A stretch of 64,000 bases of DNA from Aquimarina algiphila (GCF_007489275.1 NZ_VLNR01000008.1:54685-118684), one strand, 5' to 3'; positions 19,201 through 26,350 are shown, numbered from the stretch's first letter. Notes: generated by a model not told the origin, from the letters alone. Numbers and translations are program-made.

Positions 19201-20745
19201 TATACTATTACTCAAGGAAGCTTAAGTGCTGGTAGAAATTATACATTGACTTATATTAGTAATGATTTTACAATTGGTCAAAGAGCTGTCGAGATCACGG
19301 CAGATGACCTTACCAAAGTTATAGGATCCGCTGATCCGATATTTGGTTATCAAGTAACTTCAGGAGCTTTACAATTCTTTGATGCGGTAACTGGAAATCT
19401 TACACGAGTAGCTGGAGAAACCCTTGGGAACTATGGTATTAATCAGGGGACATTAAGTGTTGGGAGTAATTACAACCTGACTTTTGTACCGGGTAACTTA
19501 ACGATTACTAATTTAATACCACAAGCGATTACTTTTGGTGCGTTATCTGATCGTACTTTTGGAGATGCTGATTTTGCATTAACGGCTACAGGTGGTGCAT
19601 CAGGAAACCCTGTAACATATGTAAGTTCTAATACAGCAGTAGCTACCATATCTGGAAATATAATAACTATAGTAGGAGCAGGATCTACAACTATTACGGC
19701 ATCTCAGATGGGTAATAGTACTTATGCAGATGCAATAGATGTTCAACAGATTTTAACTGTGAATAAGGGAGATCAGACAATTACTTTTGCATCTTTAGGT
19801 GATGTAAGTGTTGAAGCTTCTGCCTTTAGCTTAAATGCAACGGCAACTTCTGGATTAGGAGTGACCTATACGAGTTCTAATCCAGCGGTGGCAACAGTTA
19901 CAGGAAATACGATCTCTGTGTTAGGTATAGGAACTACAACGATTACAGCGTCGCAAACCGGAGATGCCAATTGGAATGCAGCGATAGATGTTATGCAAAC
20001 CTTAACTGTAGTAGAAGCATGTCCAATGGCTAGCCTTCCTGCCGATAATATACAAGTACAAGCTTCTAGCGAAACCTGTACCGATAAAAATAATGGAATT
20101 ATTACCATAAATGCTGGTCAAGCTCAGAACTATATAGCAACGATAAACAGTCAAACCTATAACTTTACATCTGATCTTACTGTGACAGATTTAGCCCCAG
20201 GAACTTATCCTGTATGTGTTGCTATAGCTGGATTTACCAATTGTGAGCAATGTTTTGAATTAGTTATAGAAGAAGCACCGGTATTAAACGGTAAGACGAC
20301 GATAAACTCGAATGGCAATAGTGCAAAAGAAGTATTTGTTGAGATAGCGACAGGGACAGCTCCCTTTACGGTTAAAGTTAATGATGCTATTATAGGAGAA
20401 TATAATGCTAAGCGCTTTATGATAGAGGCTCAAAGTGGAGATACTGTTGAGGTTTCTTCTAGTCGGGAGTGTGAAGGTAAATTATCCAAAACTATTGATG
20501 CATTTGCAGATGTTACTGCATATCCTAATCCTACCAGAGCAGGTGTAACACTTACGCTTCCTAACACAGGTAGTGATGCAATAACGGTAGAGATTTATAA
20601 TGCGTTAGGAGTAAACGTATCGGCAAGAAGATACCCTGTTACAGGTAGTAAAGTAATATTGCCAATGGAAAATTTACCAGCAGGGATATATTTTGTAACC
20701 CTTAAGGGAGGGACTACAAAAACATTTAAAATCATAAAAGAATAA
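13291..20745 (+). CDS. Giant secreted surface protein B with about ten MBG repeats and T9SS type A sorting domain
   Basis: The product has 2484 residues. The signal peptide ends near residue 34 (FLVTTISYAQ). Next come a pre-peptidase-like N-terminal domain (about 38-170), four FN3-like modules with Cys (about 170-660), a few degenerate YDG/MBG-type modules (about 670-1290) and a block of ten MBG_2-like repeats (about 1295-2073; period 77 codons; core IEVTADAKTK-(V/I)(Y/F)GDADP, then TYAINQGTL). Two bacterial Ig-like modules follow (about 2075-2240), then the C-terminal module shared with 8262 (SSETCTDKNNG) and the T9SS type A tail (AYPNPTRAGV to LPAGIYFVTLKG). This is a long stalk-like adhesin exported by T9SS. 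Its leader, hairpin and lipoprotein mirror cassette A. Confidence 0.9.
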   Translation: MKLLLPKTNSRITRSTQKLLFMTFCFLVTTISYAQFDFASETEPNNLTNDSGVQTLTVATTNTTTIFSGGTAVDSDEDYWKIGRSPFVLGSIGMAIQSNSGSSQPQIWLEKRTGSYDGPLVSNTLIHPGTDQSNRPMTLSYTAANEYYLVRAGGNLSGGYNYRAHFPRCDIPGLTTVLSTDPTENDFTITGVAGSTNISLIKINTVNSFTDPSSGYTYPTATTATNVAYSGSGEQTVYMGNSTTPNVTISGLTANTTYYVKVFNYSDCGGNLQLNAGNVFTVTTCGATPTTATALNLAANNESSSYVSSITGTTGASIRYVVKANTTNSFTAPANGTTLPTANAVYGAGQQVVYVGDSATPNELITGLTTGTEYFFKVYTAELCGGNYYFESTGVNSSITPVCSPPNSNAGIYLYAEPTNLHNSIGVVNFTGGNNADGKIIYMSDENNFTLPTTLPVASLPNVSTDYSGKTGQTAIYTGAATGFRVTTTGLSPNTTYYYAAVNYKICNGVYYFYPTGIYSQQTTCGVTSALASGAVLNNIDTSSMELNSFTAPTATVNAPDGYVIKMNTVNSFSPLAIGVAILTGNTVYAGGEQVIYSGTSVTPNLNITGLSEGTQYFFTIYAYKDCNGTPVYQQTGYTFSQSSLGLNFTSPTLTYNDPATALSSTTTSTGAISYSLINDTTGATLVGSDFTPGAVGSTTLRVSVVADGIYQAISKDYSLTITKATPVITWNAPATIGEGIPIDASYLNATANVPGTFEYYTFYNSFINSFSGRITEGVTTLPYGSGFPTTIYTRFIPNDTNYNVAVGSTLISVTSSGSSLSVEITPNDIIKAIGSADPTLTSAITSGALALGHKIWAPFTRVPGETEGTYVISLDPTAQAPASFDRLSTCPPGVCIVAPDPDPFGEGEDISVTNNYTIQTNTGTFTITSKEQVTITLDRFDLYATIYTANPRSAVDISSVVLTSDGSPVSPTVNLFYAGNDILGNSYAPSATPPTNAGNYTVIASVDSADPNYFGSVTGNFTINQRYIAITPDTPQTKVYDGSPKTFEATATGLSGENIPLRISYRIGAYFSEAAPIEIGSYPVSVYASETGNHNVSYSAGTLVITDNSEVTITLANLTQQFDNTQKPVTVSSIETSPGVAATPTPTINITYEGINGTNYNKTTTPPRNTGEYKVFAYVDTADANFYGSASATLTIFDKEYVTFNFGSGNLTYNGTPQGVNIVSITDSNDVVITPTPVYTISYDGEDYDGNTYGPTTVPPTNAGDYTITVAIDAADPTYQGNDTYDFTINTRAIEVTADAKSKVYGEADPAFTYQITNGSLLGSDVLVGSVERAIGEDIGTYAINQGALNNSNYSISFVESNLGITARPILLAADFKTKVYGETDPTLTHSIVAGNVLNGDMFSGELIRVAGEDVGNYRINQGTLTLGVNYTIIFNPSTLGITQRVIEVTADPKTKVFGDPDPTFTYQITAGALQFSDAFAGSLSRVTEENVGTYAIEQGTLTVGPNYNISYISDDLTIGSKTIEITADALNKQYGDTDPALTYQITSGTLVGSDIFTGSLSRVDGEDVGDYVINQGTLALNPNYALSYVSNNLTIGERAVEIAADAKTKVFGDVDPALTYQITSGSLVGSDAFTGNLIRVAGENVGAYAINQGSVALNANYTLTYVSNNLTINQRAIEITPDAKSKIYGDADPVLTYQITAGNLMGSDAIIGILERAAGENVGTYAINQGTLGINPNYAISLVSNDLEITTRAIEVTADGKTKIYGDADPAFTYAITSGSLAGSDTFTGALDRIAGQAQGNYAINQGTLSLGANYDLTFVPGNLFINYRFIRVIPVAPISKTYGDADPDLTWPYIITQGSLAFDDTLETYGTFRSPGENIGRYQIRGLSARFTSNNGGESSYSITFTNGGSVSLDITARSIEVTADAQAKVYGDTDPALSYQITNGALQFSDAFTGSLARVTGEAVGNYTITQGSLSAGRNYTLTYISNDFTIGQRAVEITADDLTKVIGSADPIFGYQVTSGALQFFDAVTGNLTRVAGETLGNYGINQGTLSVGSNYNLTFVPGNLTITNLIPQAITFGALSDRTFGDADFALTATGGASGNPVTYVSSNTAVATISGNIITIVGAGSTTITASQMGNSTYADAIDVQQILTVNKGDQTITFASLGDVSVEASAFSLNATATSGLGVTYTSSNPAVATVTGNTISVLGIGTTTITASQTGDANWNAAIDVMQTLTVVEACPMASLPADNIQVQASSETCTDKNNGIITINAGQAQNYIATINSQTYNFTSDLTVTDLAPGTYPVCVAIAGFTNCEQCFELVIEEAPVLNGKTTINSNGNSAKEVFVEIATGTAPFTVKVNDAIIGEYNAKRFMIEAQSGDTVEVSSSRECEGKLSKTIDAFADVTAYPNPTRAGVTLTLPNTGSDAITVEIYNALGVNVSARRYPVTGSKVILPMENLPAGIYFVTLKGGTTKTFKIIKE
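17173..19510 (+). repeat. Ten MBG_2-like coding repeats, about 231 bases each
   Basis: Repeat starts at 17173, 17401, 17632, 17863, 18094, 18325 and 18556 are 228-231 bases apart (76-77 codons). One longer variant copy follows at about 18787, then two more regular copies. Protein identity is clear but the DNA copies have diverged, so the array is old rather than a fresh expansion. The repeats most likely form an extended rod. Confidence 0.85.
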
Positions 20746-20759
20746 GTAGAATAGAATAC

Positions 20760-20787
20760 GCTCTCCTGTTAAAAAAAATAGGAGAGC
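20760..20787 (+). terminator. Intergenic hairpin between surface protein B and its lipoprotein
   Basis: An 8-base perfect stem (GCTCTCCT with AGGAGAGC) with a 12-base A-rich loop lies 15 bases after the stop, followed by an AT-rich tract. Its place matches the hairpin at 11504-11529, but the sequence is unrelated. It probably tunes expression of the downstream lipoprotein. Confidence 0.6.
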
Positions 20788-20810
20788 ATTATTATTTAAA
20801 AATAAATACA

Positions 20811-21512
20811 ATGAGAAAAATATATATTATACTACTCAGTTTATGTGTACTACTATCATGTAGCCGTGAAGAATTTGTAGATGAAGCTCCAAAACCTGAG
20901 CCTGTAAATGAAACTCCTACCATACCAAATTTAATCTTTCCAGCTAATAACCAAGTGTGTACTAATTTTAAGCTTGGATTTGATTGGGAAGCCTCATCAG
21001 ACGCTAATGGAGATGCTATTGCTTATCAAATAGATATTGCTACAAATGATACATTCGAAAACATTTTGTTTTCTATAACTACTTCAGAGACTACCAGGGC
21101 ATTTAATCTGGAAAAAGGAAACACCTATTACTGGAGAGTAAAAGCCATTGATAGTAAGCAGAGTGAAAGTGAGTATTCTGTGGTTCAGGCATTTTTTACA
21201 GAACCCGATGCAGGAGTTAATCATGTTCCTTTTTCACCTTCAGTAATATCTCCTAAACCAGGAGAAGAAGTATCAGGAAATATCATAACATTGGATTGGG
21301 ATGCTACGGATACTGATGATGATCCATTGTTGTTTGATGTATATTTTGGAACTACAAATCCTCCGGTATTATTAGCTCAGGATATCTCTGTATCCGCATT
21401 AGACGTTAATGTATCTCCAAATACAACATATTATTGGAGAGTTGTGGTCAAAGATGATAAACAAGGAGTTGCGATTGGCCGAGTTTGGAGTTTTAGAAGA
21501 AATAATATGTAG
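20811..21512 (+). CDS. FN3-like lipoprotein of surface cassette B
   Basis: This 233-residue lipoprotein has lipobox VLLS-C with Cys17 and two fibronectin-III-like domains (about 38-135 and 140-230). It is a clear paralogue of 11556-12254: the motifs NxVCTNFxLxFDW, EKGxxYYWRVKA and KDDKQGVAIGRVWxF appear in both. It lies 65 bases after the giant protein gene, with the hairpin in between, and likely shares its transcript. Co-duplication with the giant gene suggests that the two products work as a pair on the cell surface. Confidence 0.8.
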   Translation: MRKIYIILLSLCVLLSCSREEFVDEAPKPEPVNETPTIPNLIFPANNQVCTNFKLGFDWEASSDANGDAIAYQIDIATNDTFENILFSITTSETTRAFNLEKGNTYYWRVKAIDSKQSESEYSVVQAFFTEPDAGVNHVPFSPSVISPKPGEEVSGNIITLDWDATDTDDDPLLFDVYFGTTNPPVLLAQDISVSALDVNVSPNTTYYWRVVVKDDKQGVAIGRVWSFRRNNM

Positions 21513-21534
21513 ATATATATAGAATAAATGCAAT

Positions 21535-21563
21535 GCCTAAATAAAAAAGTAGATTATTTAGGC
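21535..21563 (+). terminator. Hairpin after cassette B lipoprotein
   Basis: A 10-base perfect stem (GCCTAAATAA with TTATTTAGGC) lies 22 bases after the lipoprotein stop and is followed by a T-rich stretch. It probably ends the cassette B transcript. Confidence 0.65.
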
Positions 21564-21588
21564 TCATTTGTTAAATTCATATAAGGAT

Positions 21589-21632
21589 GTGGTTTAAATC
21601 TTTTTAGTAAGAATCAGAAAGGTTTAAACCAC
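21589..21632 (-). terminator. Hairpin after the LytTR regulator gene
   Basis: A 10-base perfect inverted repeat (GTGGTTTAAA with TTTAAACCAC) with a 24-base loop lies directly past the stop of the minus-strand regulator. It is a likely terminator for that operon. Confidence 0.5.
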
Positions 21633-21634
21633 TT

Positions 21635-22381
21635 CTATTTGAGTGTGCGTACCTTTTTTATAATATTTTTATACGTATCACTTAATGTAGCTTTGTGGTT
21701 TCCTGATAATAAAATAAGATTGTCACCAGGAATTATTTCTGTTATCTTTTCTATATTAACAATATAATTTCTGTGTGTTCTACAGAAATCTGAATTGTCC
21801 AGTAATTCTAAAATTTTTGTGAGTGATATTAGAATCACAAACTTCTCTTTTTCGGTAATGATGTTACAGTATTTTTCTTCTACTTCGATATATATAATAT
21901 CAGAGAGAAATACTTTTTTTAAAGCTTTTCCTTTTTTTATGAATAAATATTCAGTACTTATTACAGTATCTTCTTCTTCGCTTAGAAACACATCAGTTTG
22001 TCCATAAAACTTTTCTACGGCCATTTCAATAGCATATAAAATTTCTAGTTCATTAAATGGTTTTATAAGATAGCTAAAAGGCTGTGTAAGTTTTGCTCTT
22101 TCAAAGATTTGGCGATCTGTAGAACTGGTTAAAAACACAAATGGTCTTCGTGCATCAGGGACAATATTAATAGTTTCTGCAAAAGTAATTCCGTCCGGAG
22201 TACCATCTAGAAAAACATCTACAATCGCAATGTCTACTTTAGCATTGTAAAACATGGTCAGTGCTTCCTTTAAACTTCTGGCGACACCTACAATATTGTA
22301 GTTATTAGCCAGGAGTACATTTGATAAAGCATCACTTTCTTCGGGAGTATCCTCTATAATAAGTATGTTTACATTATCCAT
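21635..22381 (-). CDS. LytTR-family response regulator
   Basis: The 248-residue protein has a receiver domain (about 4-125) with the acidic pair near residues 10-11, phospho-acceptor Asp55 (AIVDVFLDG) and the conserved Lys107 (YLIKPFN), followed by a LytTR DNA-binding domain (about 145-245; FLSDIIYIEVEEKYCNI and FCRTHRNYIVNI). Members bind direct repeats in promoters of surface and secretion genes. It overlaps the histidine kinase gene by 8 bases, so the two are co-expressed. Because it sits just after the two surface cassettes, whose leaders carry identical direct repeats, it is the best candidate for their regulator. Confidence 0.92.
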   Translation of the reverse strand: MDNVNILIIEDTPEESDALSNVLLANNYNIVGVARSLKEALTMFYNAKVDIAIVDVFLDGTPDGITFAETINIVPDARRPFVFLTSSTDRQIFERAKLTQPFSYLIKPFNELEILYAIEMAVEKFYGQTDVFLSEEEDTVISTEYLFIKKGKALKKVFLSDIIYIEVEEKYCNIITEKEKFVILISLTKILELLDNSDFCRTHRNYIVNIEKITEIIPGDNLILLSGNHKATLSDTYKNIIKKVRTLK

Positions 22382-24119
22382 TAGGAGGCGTTTTAGGTAA
22401 AGATACGATCATTTTTGTACCTTTTCCTAATTCACTTTTAACAGAAAATTTCCCTTTGTTTTTTTTAATCATTGATTTACATAATTGCAAACCTAAACCT
22501 GTTCCAATAGTATTTTCATTTTCTTTTTTAGAAAGCAAAACAGAATCTTTAAGCAAATCTAAACGAGTGTTTTCATTCATACCTACTCCTGAGTCTTCCA
22601 CTATTAATTCGCAATAGATATCATCTGTATTTCTGGAATAGATTTTAATTTCCCCATCAGGATTAGAAAATTTGATGGCATTGTCTATTAGATTTCTTAA
22701 AATAATTTTTAAAGATTCCTGATCGGCATAAACCATATCACTTTTTGATACTTTATTCTTAAAATCTACATTTTTCTCTAGCATTAAAGGTTTGTAGTTA
22801 TAGGCAATTTGTTCTACGATAAAAAATAGACGTATAGATGTGATCTCAAAATATGATTGTTGCGTCTGTAATAAGGCCCAATGCAATAAATTGTCGAGTA
22901 AATTATAGGCTCCATTTACAATAGCACTGTTATTTTGTAATAAGCCATCTAATACTTCCAGGTTCTTATTTTCTAGATTGTCTACTAATTTTGTATTACT
23001 TGTTTTTAATGCATGTACAGAAGAGCGTAAATCATGACTCACAATAGAAAAGAGTTTGTCTTTTGTAGCATTTAGCTCATCTAGAGTCTCTTTTTGTTTG
23101 GTGATAATGGCATTGGTTTTTACTTTTTCCCTATAAAAATAAACCCCTGCTGCTAATACCACTAATAATACTATAGCAGAATACAAGAACCCGTTTCTCT
23201 CGGCTATTTTTATTTTATTTTCTGCTTGTAGGACCTGTACCTCTTTCTGTTTTTGTTTGACAGCAAATTGTTTTTCGAGTTCTGCTACCTCCCAAATTTT
23301 GTTTTGGTCGTTTAATGAATCTCTCCATTTTTCATATTCTTTTCTATAGACAAGAGATTGAGAGAGGTTTTTACGATTTTCTTCGACCACAGCCATATTA
23401 CGTGCAGTATTTTGTTTAGCAGTATAATCGGTAGTTGTTTTAGAAAGGCGATATGCTTTTTCAAAATAAGGGATTGCCTGTTGGTCCTTATATTGTTCAT
23501 AATATAAACTGGCAATATTACCATAAGTCCCTATTAATCCTAAAGTGTCTTTTTGTTCTTCTTGTAATTTTAGACTTTTAATTAGGTATGGTTCTGCGGC
23601 ATCAAATTCTTTAAGATGTAAATAACAAATACCTAAATTATGTTCGATGTTACTTTTTTTGATACCATAAAGTTCATAAGTACTTAGGTGTTCGATCTCT
23701 TTAAAATAGTGTGTGGCGTCTTTAAATTTGCTTTGTTCTAATGCGATTGTCCCTAAAATCATCTTTACCCGATTGTAGAAATAGAATGTTTTAGAGACCA
23801 TCAATAATTCTCTTTTTGCTTCTTTTAATGTCTTTTTTTGGAAGAAGCTATGTCCTCTAAAAAGGTGACAATAATTCTTAAGTTCTTCAGTATTTGTAGT
23901 GACATTTAACTGTTTCATGGTATACACCAAAGTAGAGTCCCATTCCTTTGCTAAGTAGAAGGATTGCGCTTTGTTAAAATTTGGTTTGTCACTAAATTGA
24001 GTACTCCTTTTTTTGATTTCTTTTTCAAAAAGACTTGTATTTGTTTTTTGTTGAGAAAAAAGCAACGTAGAAATGGTAAGAAATAGAGGGAAGAATATTG
24101 CTTTAGTCCTAATGCCCAT
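22374..24119 (-). CDS. TPR-containing sensor histidine kinase
   Basis: The protein is 581 residues long: signal peptide (1-22), periplasmic TPR repeats (about 45-280), coiled coil, one membrane helix (about 312-332, FLYSAIVLLVVLAAGVYFY), HisKA segment with phospho-acceptor His362 (FSIVSHDLRSS), and an HATPase domain with N box (LRNLIDNAIKFSNP), G1 (VEDSGVGM) and G2 (GTGLGLQL) motifs. It transfers phosphate to the response regulator whose gene overlaps its 3' end. TPR-fronted kinases paired with LytTR regulators are a Bacteroidota speciality. The signal is unknown. Confidence 0.92.
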   Translation of the reverse strand: MGIRTKAIFFPLFLTISTLLFSQQKTNTSLFEKEIKKRSTQFSDKPNFNKAQSFYLAKEWDSTLVYTMKQLNVTTNTEELKNYCHLFRGHSFFQKKTLKEAKRELLMVSKTFYFYNRVKMILGTIALEQSKFKDATHYFKEIEHLSTYELYGIKKSNIEHNLGICYLHLKEFDAAEPYLIKSLKLQEEQKDTLGLIGTYGNIASLYYEQYKDQQAIPYFEKAYRLSKTTTDYTAKQNTARNMAVVEENRKNLSQSLVYRKEYEKWRDSLNDQNKIWEVAELEKQFAVKQKQKEVQVLQAENKIKIAERNGFLYSAIVLLVVLAAGVYFYREKVKTNAIITKQKETLDELNATKDKLFSIVSHDLRSSVHALKTSNTKLVDNLENKNLEVLDGLLQNNSAIVNGAYNLLDNLLHWALLQTQQSYFEITSIRLFFIVEQIAYNYKPLMLEKNVDFKNKVSKSDMVYADQESLKIILRNLIDNAIKFSNPDGEIKIYSRNTDDIYCELIVEDSGVGMNENTRLDLLKDSVLLSKKENENTIGTGLGLQLCKSMIKKNKGKFSVKSELGKGTKMIVSLPKTPPNG

Positions 24120-24157
24120 ATACTAATTTATGAGCAATTTAGTTAATTTTGAAGTAT

Positions 24158-24191
24158 AAAAAAAGCAGAGGATATATTACCCTCTGCTTCT
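24158..24191 (-). terminator. Rho-independent terminator of the 24248-24748 gene
   Basis: Read on the minus strand, AAGCAGAGG pairs with CCTCTGCTT across a 9-base loop, and a run of T follows. It lies between the unknown protein gene and the start of the kinase gene, so the kinase-regulator pair has its own promoter or depends on readthrough. Confidence 0.8.
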
Positions 24192-24204
24192 GGTTCAAAA
24201 ACCG

Positions 24205-24213
24205 CCCCCCCCC
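24205..24213 (-). repeat. Homopolymer of nine C (nine G on the gene strand)
   Basis: An uninterrupted C9 tract lies in very AT-rich DNA, about 35 bases past the stop of the minus-strand gene 24248-24748 and just before its terminator. Such tracts are prone to slippage. It is in an untranslated stretch, so any effect would be on the transcript end. Confidence 0.85.
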
Positions 24214-24247
24214 AACGCTTTTTGATATGTTGTATTCAATTTTCTTT

Positions 24248-24748
24248 TTATTCTGTAGGAGGAGGGACAGTAGTTACTGTGCCTCTTGAGGTTTCTGGAT
24301 CACTATTCCTTACAAAAGTTTTTATATTATTAATGGCTTTTATATTTTTTATTTCTTTGTTAGTAAATATTAATGGCACTGAATAGGCAGTATAATCATT
24401 AGTAAATGGGTTAGGAGAAACAGAACCAGCACCGCAAAAGATATAACATATATAAATGGTTAATTGAGGTGTTCCCGCTTCACAAGTAGTAAGTTGATAA
24501 AAAATCCAAAAATAATCAGGCGAAATTGAAGAATCTATAAAAACTATTGTATCTATCAAAATATTATTGTTATCACGAGTTGATTTAACTATTGGAGGTA
24601 AAATTTCTTTTGATAAAGAACCAAATTTACTTAGAACAAATGGATTCTGAATAGGGTAAGGAGTTGCTTTGACAACTGTTTTGAATTGTTGTGCGCAATC
24701 TGGGAGAGTATTTTTGAATATTTGTTGTGTTTTAATATTATCAGACAT
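24248..24748 (-). CDS. Hypothetical protein, 166 residues
   Basis: I do not recognise this protein. It has no signal peptide at its start (MSDNIKTQQIFKN), a beta-strand-like middle (NILIDTIVFIDSS, then YFWIFYQLTTCEAG) with Cys residues at about 100 and 108, and a disordered C-terminus ending in PPPTE. The stretch TIYICYIFCGAG is hydrophobic but short. It lies between the kinase gene and the small HTH gene, with its own terminator downstream. The codon use resembles that of neighbours, and the frame is long for random sequence, so I take it as real. Confidence 0.6.
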   Translation of the reverse strand: MSDNIKTQQIFKNTLPDCAQQFKTVVKATPYPIQNPFVLSKFGSLSKEILPPIVKSTRDNNNILIDTIVFIDSSISPDYFWIFYQLTTCEAGTPQLTIYICYIFCGAGSVSPNPFTNDYTAYSVPLIFTNKEIKNIKAINNIKTFVRNSDPETSRGTVTTVPPPTE

Positions 24749-25007
24749 AATAATTTATTTTAGGGTTAGTATTTATTTCGTAAAGCAATATAATTATGTA
24801 TAATTAATAATACGTTAAAGATTCATTATTGATAATCAAGTAGATTCTTCTTAATTACCGCTACCTGACTAGCAGTAACACTACAAAGAAAACAGAATAA
24901 CCTCATGATTTAGAAAAAAAAGGAATAAGACCAGAGATTATAGGTATGAAATGGTGAAAATATAGTATAGAAATTATTTCCATTTTTTTAATACATTCAA
25001 ATTGCAG

Positions 25008-25286
25008 TTACAATGATGAGATTCTAGAACTTAATCTGTTGATGTTTTTTTCTTTTGAATAAAACCCAAACCTAAATCCTACATCTTCAACATACACATA
25101 ACTTTGTGTACTTATATCATATTCAATAGGAGCATTTAATTTTTTCATAATATCAATGATACGGTACAATTTTGTTCTGGAAATTCGTAGACGAGAAGCT
25201 AATTCTTCTGGGGAACCTGTAGCCTGTAGTCTAATAAATTGATCAATTCGTTCTATAATTTCGACATGTTTAATAATAATATTCAT
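25008..25286 (-). CDS. Small HTH-domain protein, 92 residues
   Basis: A winged-helix or HTH_11-like helix-turn-helix spans about residues 8-60 (IERIDQFIRLQATGSPEELASRLRISRTKLYRIIDIMKKL), with a beta wing after it (IEYDISTQSYVYVE). The protein has no effector domain and would bind DNA as a small regulator. Similar short HTH proteins are common beside unknown small secreted-protein genes in flavobacteria. It shares its upstream region with the LexA-like repressor gene at 25622, which is transcribed the other way. Confidence 0.7.
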   Translation of the reverse strand: MNIIIKHVEIIERIDQFIRLQATGSPEELASRLRISRTKLYRIIDIMKKLNAPIEYDISTQSYVYVEDVGFRFGFYSKEKNINRLSSRISSL

Positions 25287-25621
25287 ATAGTTTATCCCTT
25301 TGTTGTTAGTAATGACTTTTGATTGTATTTATATGATATGACGATGTCTATGGGTACGTTGTGAGTTATTATTGTTTTTTAGACTGAGAGTTTAAGATTT
25401 TATACAACCTATAGGTATAAAATGCCGAAGTGGTTATATAATATAGATATTGCATGGAAAGGATGAGAATGTTGTCAGTGTTCATTTTTTTGTATATTTT
25501 AGCGTTAGGAATACAAATATAGTTCAAAATATTAAACTTGTAAAATTTAAATAATTAATATTTTGAACTTTAACACATTTGTATTTTATCAAAGTTTAGA
25601 TTTTGAATTTTTATTTTTACT
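25287..25621. promoter_or_regulatory. Divergent intergenic region with large palindrome
   Basis: This 335-base stretch has no gene. It separates the small HTH gene (minus) from the repressor gene (plus). Its main feature is the nested palindrome at 25510-25585. The rest is AT-rich with no other clear element. Confidence 0.6.
25510..25585. promoter_or_regulatory. Nested palindromic operator before the LexA/CI-like gene
   Basis: An inner perfect 15-base inverted repeat (AGTTCAAAATATTAA at 25521-25535 with its complement at 25555-25569) is flanked by a second pair (AATACAAAT at 25510-25518 and ATTTGTATT at 25577-25585). The palindrome ends 36 bases before the repressor ATG, the usual place of an autoregulatory operator. 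Binding by the product of 25622-26350 is an inference. Confidence 0.7.
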
Positions 25622-26350
25622 ATGGAATTACATAAAATCAAGGAGTTAGCCGATAAAAAGGGCAAGCAAATAAAAGATTTAATTGAAGAGACAGGAATAA
25701 AGAAAGGAACGCTATTTAATTATTTGAAAGGAAAAACTCCTATTACCTTAGAAGCATTCTTAAAAATTTCAGAAGTTTTACAGGTTTCTTCCTTAGAGCT
25801 GCTTTCTTTTGTTCAAAATATTGAACTCGATGCTAAGGCTGCTCAATTTCTTGAAAAGATTGGGCCAAATAAAGATATCGCTCAAAAAGTACCAGAGAAC
25901 GTTAATGTTATGATGATTCCTTTGGTGAATCAATATGCGTATGCTGGATATTTGGGAGGATTTGAAGATGAAAGTTATGTAGAAGAATTACCAAAAATAC
26001 CATATTTGGCAGATAGAGAATATAAAGGTAATTATGTGTTTTTTGAGGTGAAAGGAGATTCGATGGATAATGCAAGCTATGAAAGTTACCTTGAGGGTGA
26101 TCTTATTCTCTGTAGAGATGTACGGCAAGACTTTTGGATGAGTAAATTACATATTAATAAATGGGATTTTGTAATTGTTCATAAGACAGAAGGGATACTT
26201 TTAAAGAGAATTACAGATCATAATGTAGAAGAAGGAGTACTTACACTCCATTCCCTAAATGAATATTATGAAGATAGTAAAGTACATATAAAAGATATTG
26301 CCAAGATTTTTAATGTGGTTGATGTAAGAAGAAACAAAAGCAGAAGATAG
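25622..26350 (+). CDS. XRE-HTH / S24 peptidase-like transcriptional repressor
   Basis: The 242-residue protein has an N-terminal XRE-type helix-turn-helix (about 5-62; IKDLIEETGIKKGTLFNYLKG) and a C-terminal S24/LexA-like domain (about 105-235). The Ser-Lys dyad is visible as Ser147 in KGDSM and Lys195 in LLKRI, and an Ala-Gly pair in YAYAGYLGG near residue 107 could be the self-cleavage site. This is the layout of phage CI repressors and SOS-type regulators. No phage gene is near, so a host stress regulator or a relic prophage repressor are both possible. The large palindrome just upstream suggests autoregulation. Confidence 0.88.
   Translation: MELHKIKELADKKGKQIKDLIEETGIKKGTLFNYLKGKTPITLEAFLKISEVLQVSSLELLSFVQNIELDAKAAQFLEKIGPNKDIAQKVPENVNVMMIPLVNQYAYAGYLGGFEDESYVEELPKIPYLADREYKGNYVFFEVKGDSMDNASYESYLEGDLILCRDVRQDFWMSKLHINKWDFVIVHKTEGILLKRITDHNVEEGVLTLHSLNEYYEDSKVHIKDIAKIFNVVDVRRNKSRR

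Noticed and set aside
25622..26350. Prophage start marked by a CI-like repressor
   Set aside because: No integrase, structural or replication genes of a phage occur on either side, only host-type genes.
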